Virus record (IMG/VR): IMGVR_UViG_3300023292_000021
Span: 1 to 39,664 of that record
Reading direction: 5' to 3' (one strand)
DNA from: a virus
Length of the DNA stretch: 39,664 bases
The notes below the pieces were generated by a model. It saw only the letters and a program-made list of their open reading frames with translations. It made no database searches and was not told the DNA's origin. The position numbers and the translations under genes were made by a program. Shown here in pieces: positions 30,357 through 38,834 of the stretch (within the stretch, counting starts at the first letter, position 1; each line of letters begins with the position of its first letter).

Positions 30357-30517
30357 ATACTGTAAAACACAAATACGCGTGCAGAATTAAAAAAGGGCAA
30401 ATGGTTTGCTTGAATGATCGTGGTGAAGTATTCCCAGTGTTTCCAAGTATTCTCCAGAAGGCTGAGTTGTTAATCGGGACCATTCGCAGAGCTTTTAAAA
30501 AAATTCAAAATGTATGA
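30353..30517 (+). CDS. Small basic protein, 54 aa
   Basis: ATG 30353 overlaps the previous stop. KYACRIKKGQMVCLNDRGEVF and a helical end (AELLIGTIRRAFKKI). Unrecognised. Overlaps the next gene by eight bases. Confidence 0.5.
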   Translation: MNTVKHKYACRIKKGQMVCLNDRGEVFPVFPSILQKAELLIGTIRRAFKKIQNV

Positions 30518-30677
30518 AGTACCAACGCCAGAAGAATGCGGATTTGAGGACAATGAAACCGTTGGGATTGCAAAGCCAAGGATGGATTTTAAGGAGATAG
30601 AGCCTGAGTCTTCTTGGATTCCTGTTGTTGTCGCAATATGTGTAATTCTTTATGGATTAATAGTATGTTTAAAATGA
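30510..30677 (+). CDS. Single-helix membrane protein, 55 aa
   Basis: ATG 30510 overlaps the stop of the previous gene. Polar N-terminus and one C-terminal membrane helix (WIPVVVAICVILYGLIVCL). A small tail-anchored phage membrane protein; function unknown. Confidence 0.55.
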   Translation: MYEVPTPEECGFEDNETVGIAKPRMDFKEIEPESSWIPVVVAICVILYGLIVCLK

Positions 30678-30823
30678 AAAAAAGAGAATTCAATAAGAAA
30701 AACAAAGAATTCATGGAGAACGGACTTTGTGGTAAATGTAAAAAAGAAAGAGAGCTTGATAAGGAATGGGTTCGCATTTGTAAGAAGTGTTTTGATAATT
30801 TTCTAGACAAAATAAAAGAGTAA
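30674..30823 (+). CDS. Zinc-ribbon miniprotein, 49 aa
   Basis: ATG 30674 overlaps the previous TGA; an in-frame ATG at 30665 is the alternative. LCGKCKKERE and RICKKCFDNF hold two Cys-x-x-Cys pairs. It is the last early gene before cassette 9 and the terminase genes. Confidence 0.55.
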   Translation: MKKREFNKKNKEFMENGLCGKCKKERELDKEWVRICKKCFDNFLDKIKE

Positions 30824-30827
30824 TTAA

Positions 30828-30856
30828 TTGACTTGAGAATAAAGATTGTTTAATGT
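30828..30856 (+). promoter_or_regulatory. Operator-promoter cassette 9 (packaging operon)
   Basis: TTGACT (30828-30833), 17-base spacer, TAATGT (30851-30856), with ATAAAG-ATT-GTTTAA as palindrome. The ATG of the next gene is 12 bases after the -10. This carries the same operator into the packaging/head operon. Confidence 0.75.
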
Positions 30857-30868
30857 TCGAGTCAAAAA

Positions 30869-31399
30869 ATGCCTGTAAAAAAACATAACAAAGCTGAATT
30901 GTGGAAGTCGTTCTTGGAGAGCGAATATTTAAGTGTTCAAGCGTGGGGAAAGGAAAGCGGATTTACAGCGAAAAAAAATAAAAATAGGTTGTTGAAAGGA
31001 ATTGAATCCATAACTAAGGGATGGGGAGTAAAAAAAGAAACCTTTTTAAAGAAAGCGATTGTAAAGTTTGAGGAGAAGTTCAGCACCGAATTAGAGAGGA
31101 ATTGGAGCAAGGCAATGAAGAACGCGTCGATGGCGGAGATGAAGATAATTAATGACATGGCGGCGGTCATTCACTCTGGGGCAACTCCTAGGAACACGCA
31201 GGATTTTGAGCGGGTATTCAAGATGTTTCGATTGGTTCTTGGCAAATCAACAAACAACAATCAGAATACGAACGCGAATTTAAACATTCCGTTAGCGGAA
31301 GACGAAGAAAAGAAGATTGGGGAAATAATCTCAAGAAACAATGCCTTTTATAACAGACCAGGACTGGAAACTTTTGAGGGAGAAAAAAACGAGGATTGA
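30869..31399 (+). CDS. Small terminase subunit candidate
   Basis: A 176-aa helical protein directly upstream of TerL, overlapping it by 59 bases. The N-terminal half has a DNA-binding-like helical start (KAELWKSFLESEYLSVQAWGKES), and the middle is a charged coiled region (FEEKFSTELERNWSKAMKNAS). The Asn-rich stretch (KSTNNNQNTNANLN) is a flexible linker. Assigned as TerS by position, length and helical content; sequence identity to a family is not visible. Confidence 0.6.
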   Translation: MPVKKHNKAELWKSFLESEYLSVQAWGKESGFTAKKNKNRLLKGIESITKGWGVKKETFLKKAIVKFEEKFSTELERNWSKAMKNASMAEMKIINDMAAVIHSGATPRNTQDFERVFKMFRLVLGKSTNNNQNTNANLNIPLAEDEEKKIGEIISRNNAFYNRPGLETFEGEKNED

Positions 31400-32918
31400 G
31401 CTGTGCAGGCATAGTTTCAAACACTTCTTTTTTTGGTACTTCTCGAAATACATGCACCACGCGACCCCTATGTATCATTATCAAATGTTCGAGGATTGCC
31501 AGTTCAGTGGTTTTCAATATTTAATTTGGATCATGTTCCGGGATAGCGCAAAAACTTCTTTGGCGCGTGCCTTGGTCGTTTGGTGGATTGTGTACGAAAA
31601 AAAGATGAATATCGGATGGGTTGGGTATGATCTGAAAAAAGCCGGAAAAAATGCTCGAGCGATCGCCAACGAATTACAGGCAAACGCAAAGATAAATCAG
31701 GACTTCGGGCAATTGTACTACGAGGAAGAACAAAAGGTCAGGCAATCCAAGCCGAAAATGGTTGCAGACTTCGTTTGTGCGAACGGGGTATTCTTTAGGG
31801 CTCTTTCGACTCAAATTTCGACACGTGGTGAGTTAGAGGCGGAGTTTCGGCCAGACGGTTACGTGATAGACGATTTCGAGAACGATAAAACAAAAGGATC
31901 GTTCCTGAAAACTCAAAGTGTGATCGATTTTATTGATGAAACAATTTCAGGAACGAGTGTTGATTGTGATATTTTGTTTCTTTGTAATTACATCACTAAA
32001 TACGGAAGTGTCGAATATTTGAAGAAAAAAGCTCATAAAAATAAAAACTGGGCTGTTCGGCAGGTTGCATTGATCGAGAAAGGGAAGATTACTTGGCCGT
32101 CGAAGTTTATGATGACCGATGAGGAAATGGAAAAATACAACGAGGGAAGAAAAAAGAAGGAACGTGTGAAAAGCATTGAAACTATGAAACGAGACATGGG
32201 ATCTGCGCGGTTCGGTCAGGAGGATTTGAATATTCCTGAAGCGGAGGGCGGAAACATCGTAAAGGATGTTTGGTTCAAGGATGGGCGCGGTCGATACGAG
32301 AAGTCTAAAATATTGGTCGATGACAAGGGCGATTTCTTTTGGGTTACTGAACACGGAAATATTCGAGGAGTTGCTTTTACGGCATCAGATCCGGCAATCT
32401 CTAAAAAAGAAACGTCGGATGAACGATCGATTGTAACGATCGTTAAATTTGTTATTCGTGGAACAAAGCCCTTGCAAACTTACTACTTGGTTTTTGAGTC
32501 AAAGGCTGGGAGATGGGGACTTCTCGATTATGGGAAAGAACTAAAAATCACAAGGGAGAGCTTTAACCCGAGAAAGATCGGAGTTGAATCAAATGGTGTG
32601 CAGGAAGTTTTCAGAGAAGTTTTCGCTACAAACGACATAAGCACGGTTGCTTTGAATCCTGATGGCGACAAAGTCAGGCGAATGATGAGGAACGTTGGGG
32701 ATTTAGAATATGGCCGAGTTCTTTTTCCATTTGATGGAAGTTGTGACAATTGTTTAAATGAATTAATCTCTTTTACAGGAAAAGACGGAGAACCTGACAA
32801 TCTGGTTGATGGTTTCAATTACGCTATGCAGATGGCGAAAGAAGGAGGATCATCAGATTACAAAGACGAGGAGACAGACGAAACCACAAGTGCCGAAGGT
32901 GCCAAGCAAAAATTCTAA
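31341..32918 (+). CDS. Large terminase subunit (TerL)
   Basis: A 525-aa packaging motor. The ATPase has a Walker A variant MFRDSAKTSLA with Arg67, Lys71 and Thr72, the form typical of terminases, and Walker B DGYVIDDFE with Asp177, Asp178 and Glu180. The C-terminal RNase-H-like nuclease is visible in AFTASDPAISKKETSDE (first Asp), KIGVESNGVQ, and DGFNYAMQM (last Asp). This pairs with the portal that follows. It cuts and pumps the concatemer during packaging. Confidence 0.9.
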   Translation: MPFITDQDWKLLREKKTRIELCRHSFKHFFFWYFSKYMHHATPMYHYQMFEDCQFSGFQYLIWIMFRDSAKTSLARALVVWWIVYEKKMNIGWVGYDLKKAGKNARAIANELQANAKINQDFGQLYYEEEQKVRQSKPKMVADFVCANGVFFRALSTQISTRGELEAEFRPDGYVIDDFENDKTKGSFLKTQSVIDFIDETISGTSVDCDILFLCNYITKYGSVEYLKKKAHKNKNWAVRQVALIEKGKITWPSKFMMTDEEMEKYNEGRKKKERVKSIETMKRDMGSARFGQEDLNIPEAEGGNIVKDVWFKDGRGRYEKSKILVDDKGDFFWVTEHGNIRGVAFTASDPAISKKETSDERSIVTIVKFVIRGTKPLQTYYLVFESKAGRWGLLDYGKELKITRESFNPRKIGVESNGVQEVFREVFATNDISTVALNPDGDKVRRMMRNVGDLEYGRVLFPFDGSCDNCLNELISFTGKDGEPDNLVDGFNYAMQMAKEGGSSDYKDEETDETTSAEGAKQKF

Positions 32919-32956
32919 ATTTGATTTTAAATAAAAGAATTATAATAATAAAACTG

Positions 32957-35326
32957 ATGCCAAAAGAAATTGGATATTCCGGGACCGAAATCTTCTCAGG
33001 ATTCATTACTGAGGATTACAATGTAAAACTCCAATTCCCTCAGTCGATTGATGTTTTTGAGGAAATGAGAAAGGGTGATGCTACTGTTCAGGCAGTTTTA
33101 AAAGCAATTAAGCTCCCAATAATCAACGGGACTTTTTTCGTTACTCCAGCGAGTGACGACAAACGAGACATTGAGATTGCGGAGTTTGTAAATACGCAAT
33201 TTTTTAAACGGTTGGTTTTCAAAAGTTTTATTTCTAAAATCTTAATCGCGTTCGATTTCGGGTTCATGACATTTGAGAAAGTGTTTCAACGTGAAGGAGA
33301 TAAAATCTTCTATAAAAAATTTGCCGATCGTTTGCCGAAAAGTATTCAGAACTGGATCACGACAAAAGAATTTGCAAGGGACCACGAACATCCAGGAATC
33401 GAGCAAAACATAATGAACGATCTTACTCCAACAAAAGACGGAAGGAATGTTAAGATTCCTGGTTGGAAATTGTTTCGATACACAGTAGATCAAGAAGGAG
33501 AGAATTATGAGGGGGTTAGTATTTTGCGTGCGCCCTACAAGCACTGGTTCATGAAGAACTCGGCCTATAAAATAGAACTCATCTCAGCAGAGCGAACCGG
33601 AGCGGGGATACCCGTTGCGAGGAAAACTGTGGAAGGAGACATCAAAGACGCAGAGAAAGCAGAAGTGACGGCAACACTAAAAGGATTGAGGGCAAATGAG
33701 AAGGCCCACTTAATTGAACCTTTCGGATGGGAGTTCAGATTTGAAAGCCCAAGTTCACAATTCGATTTTGAAAAGATGATCAATCATCACGACCGAGAAA
33801 TCACAAAAAGCTCGTTGGCACAATTCTTGGAGTTGGGAGTGAACAAAGGCGCGCTTTCTCAAAGTAAGTCGGATCAAGATTTGTTTTTAAAATCAATCAT
33901 GGCTCACGTAGCGATGATTCTTGAGAAGATTAATCGGGAATTGGTGACTGAGATTGTTTTAATGAATTTCGATAACGTGAAAGAGTTCCCGAAGATCGAA
34001 GTTTCAGGTATTGAGCGAGACGATATGGAAGGGCTTTCAAACGCTGTTCAAAGATTAGGGCAGGCTGGATTCATTACCCCTGACTTGGACACAGAAAACA
34101 CTCTCCGAAAGAAACTCAAATTCCCCGAAAAAGAAGAGGAAGATTTTGTTCCACCGGCAAACAGAAAACAGGATGACGTTGATCCTGACGACAAAAAGAA
34201 AGCAAAGGAAAAGGAAAAAATAAAAGAGGAAAAAACAGAAAAAAAAAAGCTTAGTTTAGCTAGGATTGATTTGCAGGACGGGAAACCGGCTACAAAGCGA
34301 GAACGGGATTTTGTTAAAAACATCACTAAAAACGAGAAGATCATCTCGAAAGAGTTTTCTGTTTTGGAAAAAGACGTTTCGAAAATAAACAAATCTTTGG
34401 ATAAATTCTTGACCTCAAAATACAAAGAAGCAAAAACGATTGAGAAGAACGGAGAGATTCGGCTTTCTCGTTCTGGGAATTCCAAGCTGATTAAAGAAAT
34501 GACGGATCGAGTCTCCGAGGATTGGGATGTTTTCAATAAGAAATGGAACAACGCAAGCATCGCAAAAAGACTTGCAGATGAAGGATTCGAACGTGGATCC
34601 AAATCTGCTGAGAAACTTTCTGTCGCATGGGCTGCTCGTGGGTTCCGTTTCAATATTAGTAAGGTGATAAAGAACGCACCGATCAACGTTAACGAAAAGA
34701 TTAATGATCACTTCGGAACTGAGGCTGTTGTGGCGGTGGCGATTGCATCAATCTCAAGCATGGTCACCTCGGCAACGAATGACAATCAAATGAAACTGAG
34801 CTTTGAGACTTACCCACGAAGCTCATTCAAACAAGCAGTGGCAGATGATTTTCCAGATGTGGAGAAATTCAAGATGGTTTTGCCGGAAGGAGAAACTGAA
34901 CGATTGCTGAAGGAACGGCCAGGGGGATTCTCAATTTTAAATGTTTTCACAATATTGACGATCGCAGAATGGGCAAAGAAACGAGAAGATGAAAACGGTA
35001 ACCCCATAATTTTCCCGGTGCATCCGAATTCAAAAGATTATTATTTGCCGATACTTCCTGAAGACGAAGAAGAGGAAAAAGACATCAGCAGAAAACAACG
35101 AAAGCTATTGGAGGAAGCAAAGGATTTATCCCTGAGTGATGACAAGTCTAAAATAGCGAATTGTTATAATCGAATGCGGACAGAGTTTCTAAACGGAGAA
35201 AGGAAAAGTTTCTCATACGACGAAAGGGGAATGATTAAGGATTTGACCGATAAACATTTGGCCGGAGAAATAGGGGCGTTGGAAATAATCGAAACACTTG
35301 ATCAGAGTTTTTCCACGGCCGAATAA
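32957..35326 (+). CDS. Portal protein, DUF935-like, with long C-terminal extension
   Basis: 789 aa from ATG 32957. The start at 32921 adds a short hydrophobic stretch and is less likely. Residues of about 1-400 match Mu gp29 / DUF935-type portals (FSGFITEDYNVKLQFPQS, FDFGFMTFEKVFQ, GAGIPVARKTVEGD, FLELGVNKGALSQS). From about residue 400 there is an Asp/Lys-rich linker (PDDKKKAKEKEKIKEEK) and then an extension of more than 300 residues, mostly helical and without a recognised domain. It may be a fused minor head protein. Forms the dodecameric DNA gate. Confidence 0.8.
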   Translation: MPKEIGYSGTEIFSGFITEDYNVKLQFPQSIDVFEEMRKGDATVQAVLKAIKLPIINGTFFVTPASDDKRDIEIAEFVNTQFFKRLVFKSFISKILIAFDFGFMTFEKVFQREGDKIFYKKFADRLPKSIQNWITTKEFARDHEHPGIEQNIMNDLTPTKDGRNVKIPGWKLFRYTVDQEGENYEGVSILRAPYKHWFMKNSAYKIELISAERTGAGIPVARKTVEGDIKDAEKAEVTATLKGLRANEKAHLIEPFGWEFRFESPSSQFDFEKMINHHDREITKSSLAQFLELGVNKGALSQSKSDQDLFLKSIMAHVAMILEKINRELVTEIVLMNFDNVKEFPKIEVSGIERDDMEGLSNAVQRLGQAGFITPDLDTENTLRKKLKFPEKEEEDFVPPANRKQDDVDPDDKKKAKEKEKIKEEKTEKKKLSLARIDLQDGKPATKRERDFVKNITKNEKIISKEFSVLEKDVSKINKSLDKFLTSKYKEAKTIEKNGEIRLSRSGNSKLIKEMTDRVSEDWDVFNKKWNNASIAKRLADEGFERGSKSAEKLSVAWAARGFRFNISKVIKNAPINVNEKINDHFGTEAVVAVAIASISSMVTSATNDNQMKLSFETYPRSSFKQAVADDFPDVEKFKMVLPEGETERLLKERPGGFSILNVFTILTIAEWAKKREDENGNPIIFPVHPNSKDYYLPILPEDEEEEKDISRKQRKLLEEAKDLSLSDDKSKIANCYNRMRTEFLNGERKSFSYDERGMIKDLTDKHLAGEIGALEIIETLDQSFSTAE

Positions 35327-35335
35327 AAAAAGATT

Positions 35336-35365
35336 TTGACAAGCAGATTGTTTTAGAAATATGAT
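35336..35365 (+). promoter_or_regulatory. Capsid operon promoter
   Basis: TTGACA (35336-35341), 18-base spacer, TATGAT (35360-35365), close to the sigma70 consensus. The spacer holds AGATTGTTTTA, a remnant of the early operator half-site. The ATG of the protease gene is six bases after the -10, so the mRNA should be leaderless. Confidence 0.75.
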
Positions 35366-35371
35366 AGGCGC

Positions 35372-36526
35372 ATGAAGAAACATTTCTTTTTTAGTTACAA
35401 CCTACAATCCGAGGAAGGCAAGTGGCAACAAATCCTTCGTGTTATTGATGCGAGTAATTCCATGAGGGGAGTTAAAGTCACAAAAAAAGACCTCCAGGAG
35501 ATGGTTGATAATTTCAATGCTAATGTTTTAAAACAAAAGAAAAACGAATTGCAGGTTAATTACAGTCACGAATCATACGCTGAAGCGGCGGGATGGATCA
35601 CAGAAGTTAGGATAAAAGGAAAATTCCTTGAGGCCCTAATCCGTTGGACTCCAGCGGCAAAAACTAAAATAGAAGAAGAAGAATTTAGATATTTTTCCGC
35701 AGAATTCGCACCAGCTTGGCAAGATGTCGAGTCTGAAGAGGCGCACACAAACGTATTACTAGGCGCGGCTCTCACAAATATTCCCTTTGTCTCCGGCATG
35801 AAAGCCGTGACACTTAGCGATGATGGAGGAAGCGAAGGTAAATTTATATTTTTTAAAACCGATTTAGAGATGAAAAACTTTAAAAAACTACTTTTGGCTT
35901 TGCAATCGAAGCAAAATGTTTCTATTGGTGAAGCTGAATTGATGAAACTACAATTTGCCACTCTTTCCGAAGAAGAACAAACTTCACTCCAAGCTGAGGT
36001 CACAAAAGTTGAGACTCTAGCAAAAGAAAACGAAGCAACTTCCAAAACAGAAAAAGAAGAATTGAGTACGAAACTTGCTGAAGCAGAAAAAGCTCTTGCA
36101 TTAGCACAAGACGGAGAGACTGATCAAGTGAAAAAACTTGCTAAAGATCTCAAAGAGTCGCAGGCAACAACTTCTGAACTTCAGAAAGGTCATGATAAAC
36201 TCAAACTAGATCTTCGAACAAAGGATCTAACCGAGCAAATCACGGAACTTGCCGACAAAGGGAAAGTTCTTGCGAAAGACATCGAGGCCACTGTTGATAT
36301 GGCATTATCTCAGGGGTCAGAGGAAAAACAAAACAAGTTTGTTGAATTCCTTTCAAATATGCCACAGAAGGTTGATTTCAGTGAAATTGGTAGTTCTACC
36401 GCAGAAGATGCGTCAGAGGATGCCAAGATTGCCAAAATTAACAAACTTGCGGATGAGGCGTTCGCAACGGACAAGTCTAAAACACTTGGCCAACACCGAG
36501 AACATTTCACTCGTGAACTTTCATAG
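35372..36526 (+). CDS. Head maturation protease / scaffold (Mu gpI-like)
   Basis: A 384-aa protein with the Mu I / phage_GPI-type layout. N-terminal protease segments are NELQVNYSHESYAEAAGWI with the catalytic-type His, FRYFSAEFAPAWQDV, and VLLGAALTNIPFVSGMKAV. From about residue 165 it becomes a long coiled coil rich in Glu, Lys, Ala and Leu (SEEEQTSLQAEVTKVETLAK), the scaffold part, ending near GQHREHFTREL. It would cleave itself and guide assembly of the head. Confidence 0.85.
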   Translation: MKKHFFFSYNLQSEEGKWQQILRVIDASNSMRGVKVTKKDLQEMVDNFNANVLKQKKNELQVNYSHESYAEAAGWITEVRIKGKFLEALIRWTPAAKTKIEEEEFRYFSAEFAPAWQDVESEEAHTNVLLGAALTNIPFVSGMKAVTLSDDGGSEGKFIFFKTDLEMKNFKKLLLALQSKQNVSIGEAELMKLQFATLSEEEQTSLQAEVTKVETLAKENEATSKTEKEELSTKLAEAEKALALAQDGETDQVKKLAKDLKESQATTSELQKGHDKLKLDLRTKDLTEQITELADKGKVLAKDIEATVDMALSQGSEEKQNKFVEFLSNMPQKVDFSEIGSSTAEDASEDAKIAKINKLADEAFATDKSKTLGQHREHFTRELS

Positions 36527-36565
36527 TTGAATAATTCTCGTTTTTTTATTCCTAAAACTTAAACA

Positions 36566-36967
36566 ATGCCATCAACAGCAACAGCACCGATTTATGGTGA
36601 CAGACGGGGAAAATCTGTCAGAATGGATAGCGACCTTTCTGCAAAAGCAGGACATGCGGTCGATTTCGACGCGACAGATGAAAACGTTGTGAACTTGGTT
36701 GAGGATGGGGCAACACAAGCCTTTATTCTTGACGAAGGGAATGACGGTTCGTCAGTAGAGACAGTTGGAGTTATCGCAATAAGCGGTCGAACAATAGCAA
36801 AACTTTTGGGAACAGTAGTAGCGGGTGATCCGCTCGTTCCAACCACAGGAGGAGCACTTATTAAAGCAACGGTTGACACAGAATACGTTTGTGCGAACGC
36901 GCTTCAGTCAGGTGTTTCAGGGGACGAGATAGAAGTTGAAGCAAACCAGGGAACTCTAGCTGGATAA
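36566..36967 (+). CDS. Capsid decoration protein (DUF2190-like)
   Basis: A 133-aa beta protein matching the DUF2190 type. It has a typical hydrophobic start (GDRRGKSVRMDSDLSAKAGHA) and VGVIAISGRTIAKLLGTVVAGDPLVPTT, which carries the family's GDPLV motif. These proteins stud the capsid surface. Located between the protease and the major capsid gene, the standard position. Confidence 0.75.
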   Translation: MPSTATAPIYGDRRGKSVRMDSDLSAKAGHAVDFDATDENVVNLVEDGATQAFILDEGNDGSSVETVGVIAISGRTIAKLLGTVVAGDPLVPTTGGALIKATVDTEYVCANALQSGVSGDEIEVEANQGTLAG

Positions 36968-37005
36968 TTCTAGAAACTTTTCATATTTATTAATTTGCAT
37001 ACAAA

Positions 37006-37953
37006 ATGCCATTTCCAACATTACAAACCGGAAGAGTGGATAAGCAACTTACGAATATTTCATTAGCCTACACGAATGAAAACTTCATTCATGATAAAAT
37101 TCTTCCATTGGTTCCAAACCTAGCGGAAGAAACAGGGGTGATCGGAAAATTCGCTGACAATGCCCACTTTAGAACTTTTGAATCGGTTCGTGCCATCAAT
37201 GACCTTGGTGAACATTTCATCGATTACAAACAAACCAACGATACTGCATACGCAATTCAATTTCACGATCTAGCAAAAACAATTCCAGATCGAATCAAGA
37301 GACAATTTCAAAAACCATTTGATGCAAGAAACGATGCATTAAGAGTTTTGGAGTCTTCTCGTGAATTAGAAATGGAGGTAGGGTTGGCGACAGCATTGGC
37401 CGACACTTCGATTCTTACTAACAATGCCACTCCATCAGTCCTTTGGGATGACCCAACTTCAGATCCATTGGGAGACATGGAGACAGCGAGACAGGCAATT
37501 AGGCTTGCCATTGGGAGATTCCCAAATAAGGGATGGACAAATTCAGTTGTTATTTCAAAACTTAAAACACATCCTCAGTTTGTTGCGAAATTTACTGGTG
37601 GTGGTGTAATAGCTGTTTTGACTGACGAGAATGTAGTCACCGTAATAAAGAGCCACCTTAAGTTAAAAGAACTTCTGGTTGGTGAAGCGATCAAAGCTAC
37701 TTCAAAACAAGGACAAACCCTAACAAAAGGAGAAGTTTGGTCCGACGATTTCGGACTTTTCTTCGCTCCCGATGTTGCGTCACTTCACACTCCGTCATTC
37801 GGATACAGATTCGAAATGGCAGGGCAAAACAAACGAGTTTCCAATCGGAGACATGTTTCAGATCGTGGAGATGTTACTGAGCTCGATTGGGCTTACCAAG
37901 ATAAGATTTTGGACGTAAATTCCGCTTATCTTTTGGACCAAGTTATTACTTAA
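37006..37953 (+). CDS. Major capsid protein
   Basis: A 315-aa HK97-fold-type MCP. Segments of the family are ENFIHDKILPLVPNLAEETG near the N-terminus, WDDPTSDPLGDMETARQAIR (a common MCP segment), GWTNSVVISKLKTHPQFV, ELLVGEAIKATSKQGQ, and a final VTELDWAYQDKILDVNSAYLL. Its position after the protease and decoration genes fits. It should be the most abundant protein of the particle. Confidence 0.85.
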   Translation: MPFPTLQTGRVDKQLTNISLAYTNENFIHDKILPLVPNLAEETGVIGKFADNAHFRTFESVRAINDLGEHFIDYKQTNDTAYAIQFHDLAKTIPDRIKRQFQKPFDARNDALRVLESSRELEMEVGLATALADTSILTNNATPSVLWDDPTSDPLGDMETARQAIRLAIGRFPNKGWTNSVVISKLKTHPQFVAKFTGGGVIAVLTDENVVTVIKSHLKLKELLVGEAIKATSKQGQTLTKGEVWSDDFGLFFAPDVASLHTPSFGYRFEMAGQNKRVSNRRHVSDRGDVTELDWAYQDKILDVNSAYLLDQVIT

Positions 37954-37971
37954 TCTTAACCCCTTTATAAG

Positions 37972-38754
37972 ATGTCATTCTTAGAAAAACTATTTCGGGG
38001 GACGATTGCAACAAGTATTGAGCGGGAGATGGGACACGTTGAAACCGTGAACTCTCAATCCGTTCGAGTAATAGCAAGGGATTCAAGCAACTTAATCTCT
38101 AAATGCTCAGGGCTTGTCGTTCCTACTGCCGCAAGTGCACTTTATGCCAAAGGTTGTGTGTTCGTGAAAACAAACGCATTGACCGGCATCGATGGATCAT
38201 ACAGAAACATCGGCACGGCGGCATCATGTTTGTTCAAACAGTTTAGTTCTGTTAGTTACGAGGACGTTTCGGATGGTGGAGCATCCAACGGTCCAATAAT
38301 TAAAAAGACTTTACAACCTGGAGAAGCATATACTGGCACAACTGCCGGACTCATGGTCAAAAACTATGGGGATGCAACCGCAACCGTTCCGAGTGGAGAA
38401 TTTACTGGTCTCTATGTTAATCTGAAAGGATTGCATACTGATCCAGGAAATAACACTTCACTAATTTCGGCCCACGTTCATGCTTCAAACACAACTGTTG
38501 TCCACGCTGGACTTTGGCTGTATGGAGACATGACGAATGGAGTTAAAATGTCTGGTTCGACACTTACGAGTGCGATAGACATTTCTGAAGCGACTGCTGT
38601 CACAAATTTAGCAAACTTGCCGGCGGCCGCTACTGACAAAGTGTTAGAAGCAAACTCAGGGTCTGTTCCTGGCTCTTGTAATTACGTTGTTCGTGTTGCA
38701 ACGCAGACAGGGACACCGATTTATCTTTTGGGCTTCACTTCGAAACCAAGTTAG
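37972..38754 (+). CDS. Unknown structural protein, 260 aa
   Basis: Follows the MCP closely. Mostly beta, with Gly/Thr/Ala-rich repeats (SDGGASNGPIIKKTLQPGEA, TVPSGEFTGLYVNLKGLHTD, ISAHVHASNTTVVHAGLWLYG). The pattern resembles capsid-associated or fibre-like beta proteins. No family is recognised. A terminator follows, so its expression equals that of the capsid genes. Confidence 0.6.
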   Translation: MSFLEKLFRGTIATSIEREMGHVETVNSQSVRVIARDSSNLISKCSGLVVPTAASALYAKGCVFVKTNALTGIDGSYRNIGTAASCLFKQFSSVSYEDVSDGGASNGPIIKKTLQPGEAYTGTTAGLMVKNYGDATATVPSGEFTGLYVNLKGLHTDPGNNTSLISAHVHASNTTVVHAGLWLYGDMTNGVKMSGSTLTSAIDISEATAVTNLANLPAAATDKVLEANSGSVPGSCNYVVRVATQTGTPIYLLGFTSKPS

Positions 38755-38790
38755 AAATCGGACGGTCATTAAATTGACTTTAATAAAAAA

Positions 38791-38821
38791 ATGGTGCAGA
38801 ATTCGTCTGTACCATTTTTTT
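38791..38821 (+). terminator. Intrinsic terminator after the capsid genes
   Basis: ATGGTGCAGA (38791-38800), loop ATTCG, TCTGTACCAT (38806-38815), a 10-bp stem with one G-U pair, flanked by A- and T-runs. The flanking A-run makes it potentially bidirectional. It would lower transcription into the 119-aa gene and beyond compared with the capsid genes. Confidence 0.8.
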
Positions 38822-38834
38822 AAACCAATTAATG

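Noticed and set aside
14116-30856. CRISPR-like array suggested by the repeated palindromes
   Set aside because: The copies are spaced by hundreds to thousands of bases, overlap promoters and are not separated by uniform spacers.
34048-34686. A 212-aa minus-strand open frame, and similar ones at 7913-8524 and 28558-29067
   Set aside because: They lie entirely opposite well-supported genes (portal, tape measure, MetK) and have Ser/Phe/Leu-rich compositions typical of antisense shadows.
38774-38807. TTGACT plus CAGAAT promoter-like pair before the 119-aa gene
   Set aside because: The -10-like bases are part of the terminator hairpin and match poorly, so the signal is probably accidental.
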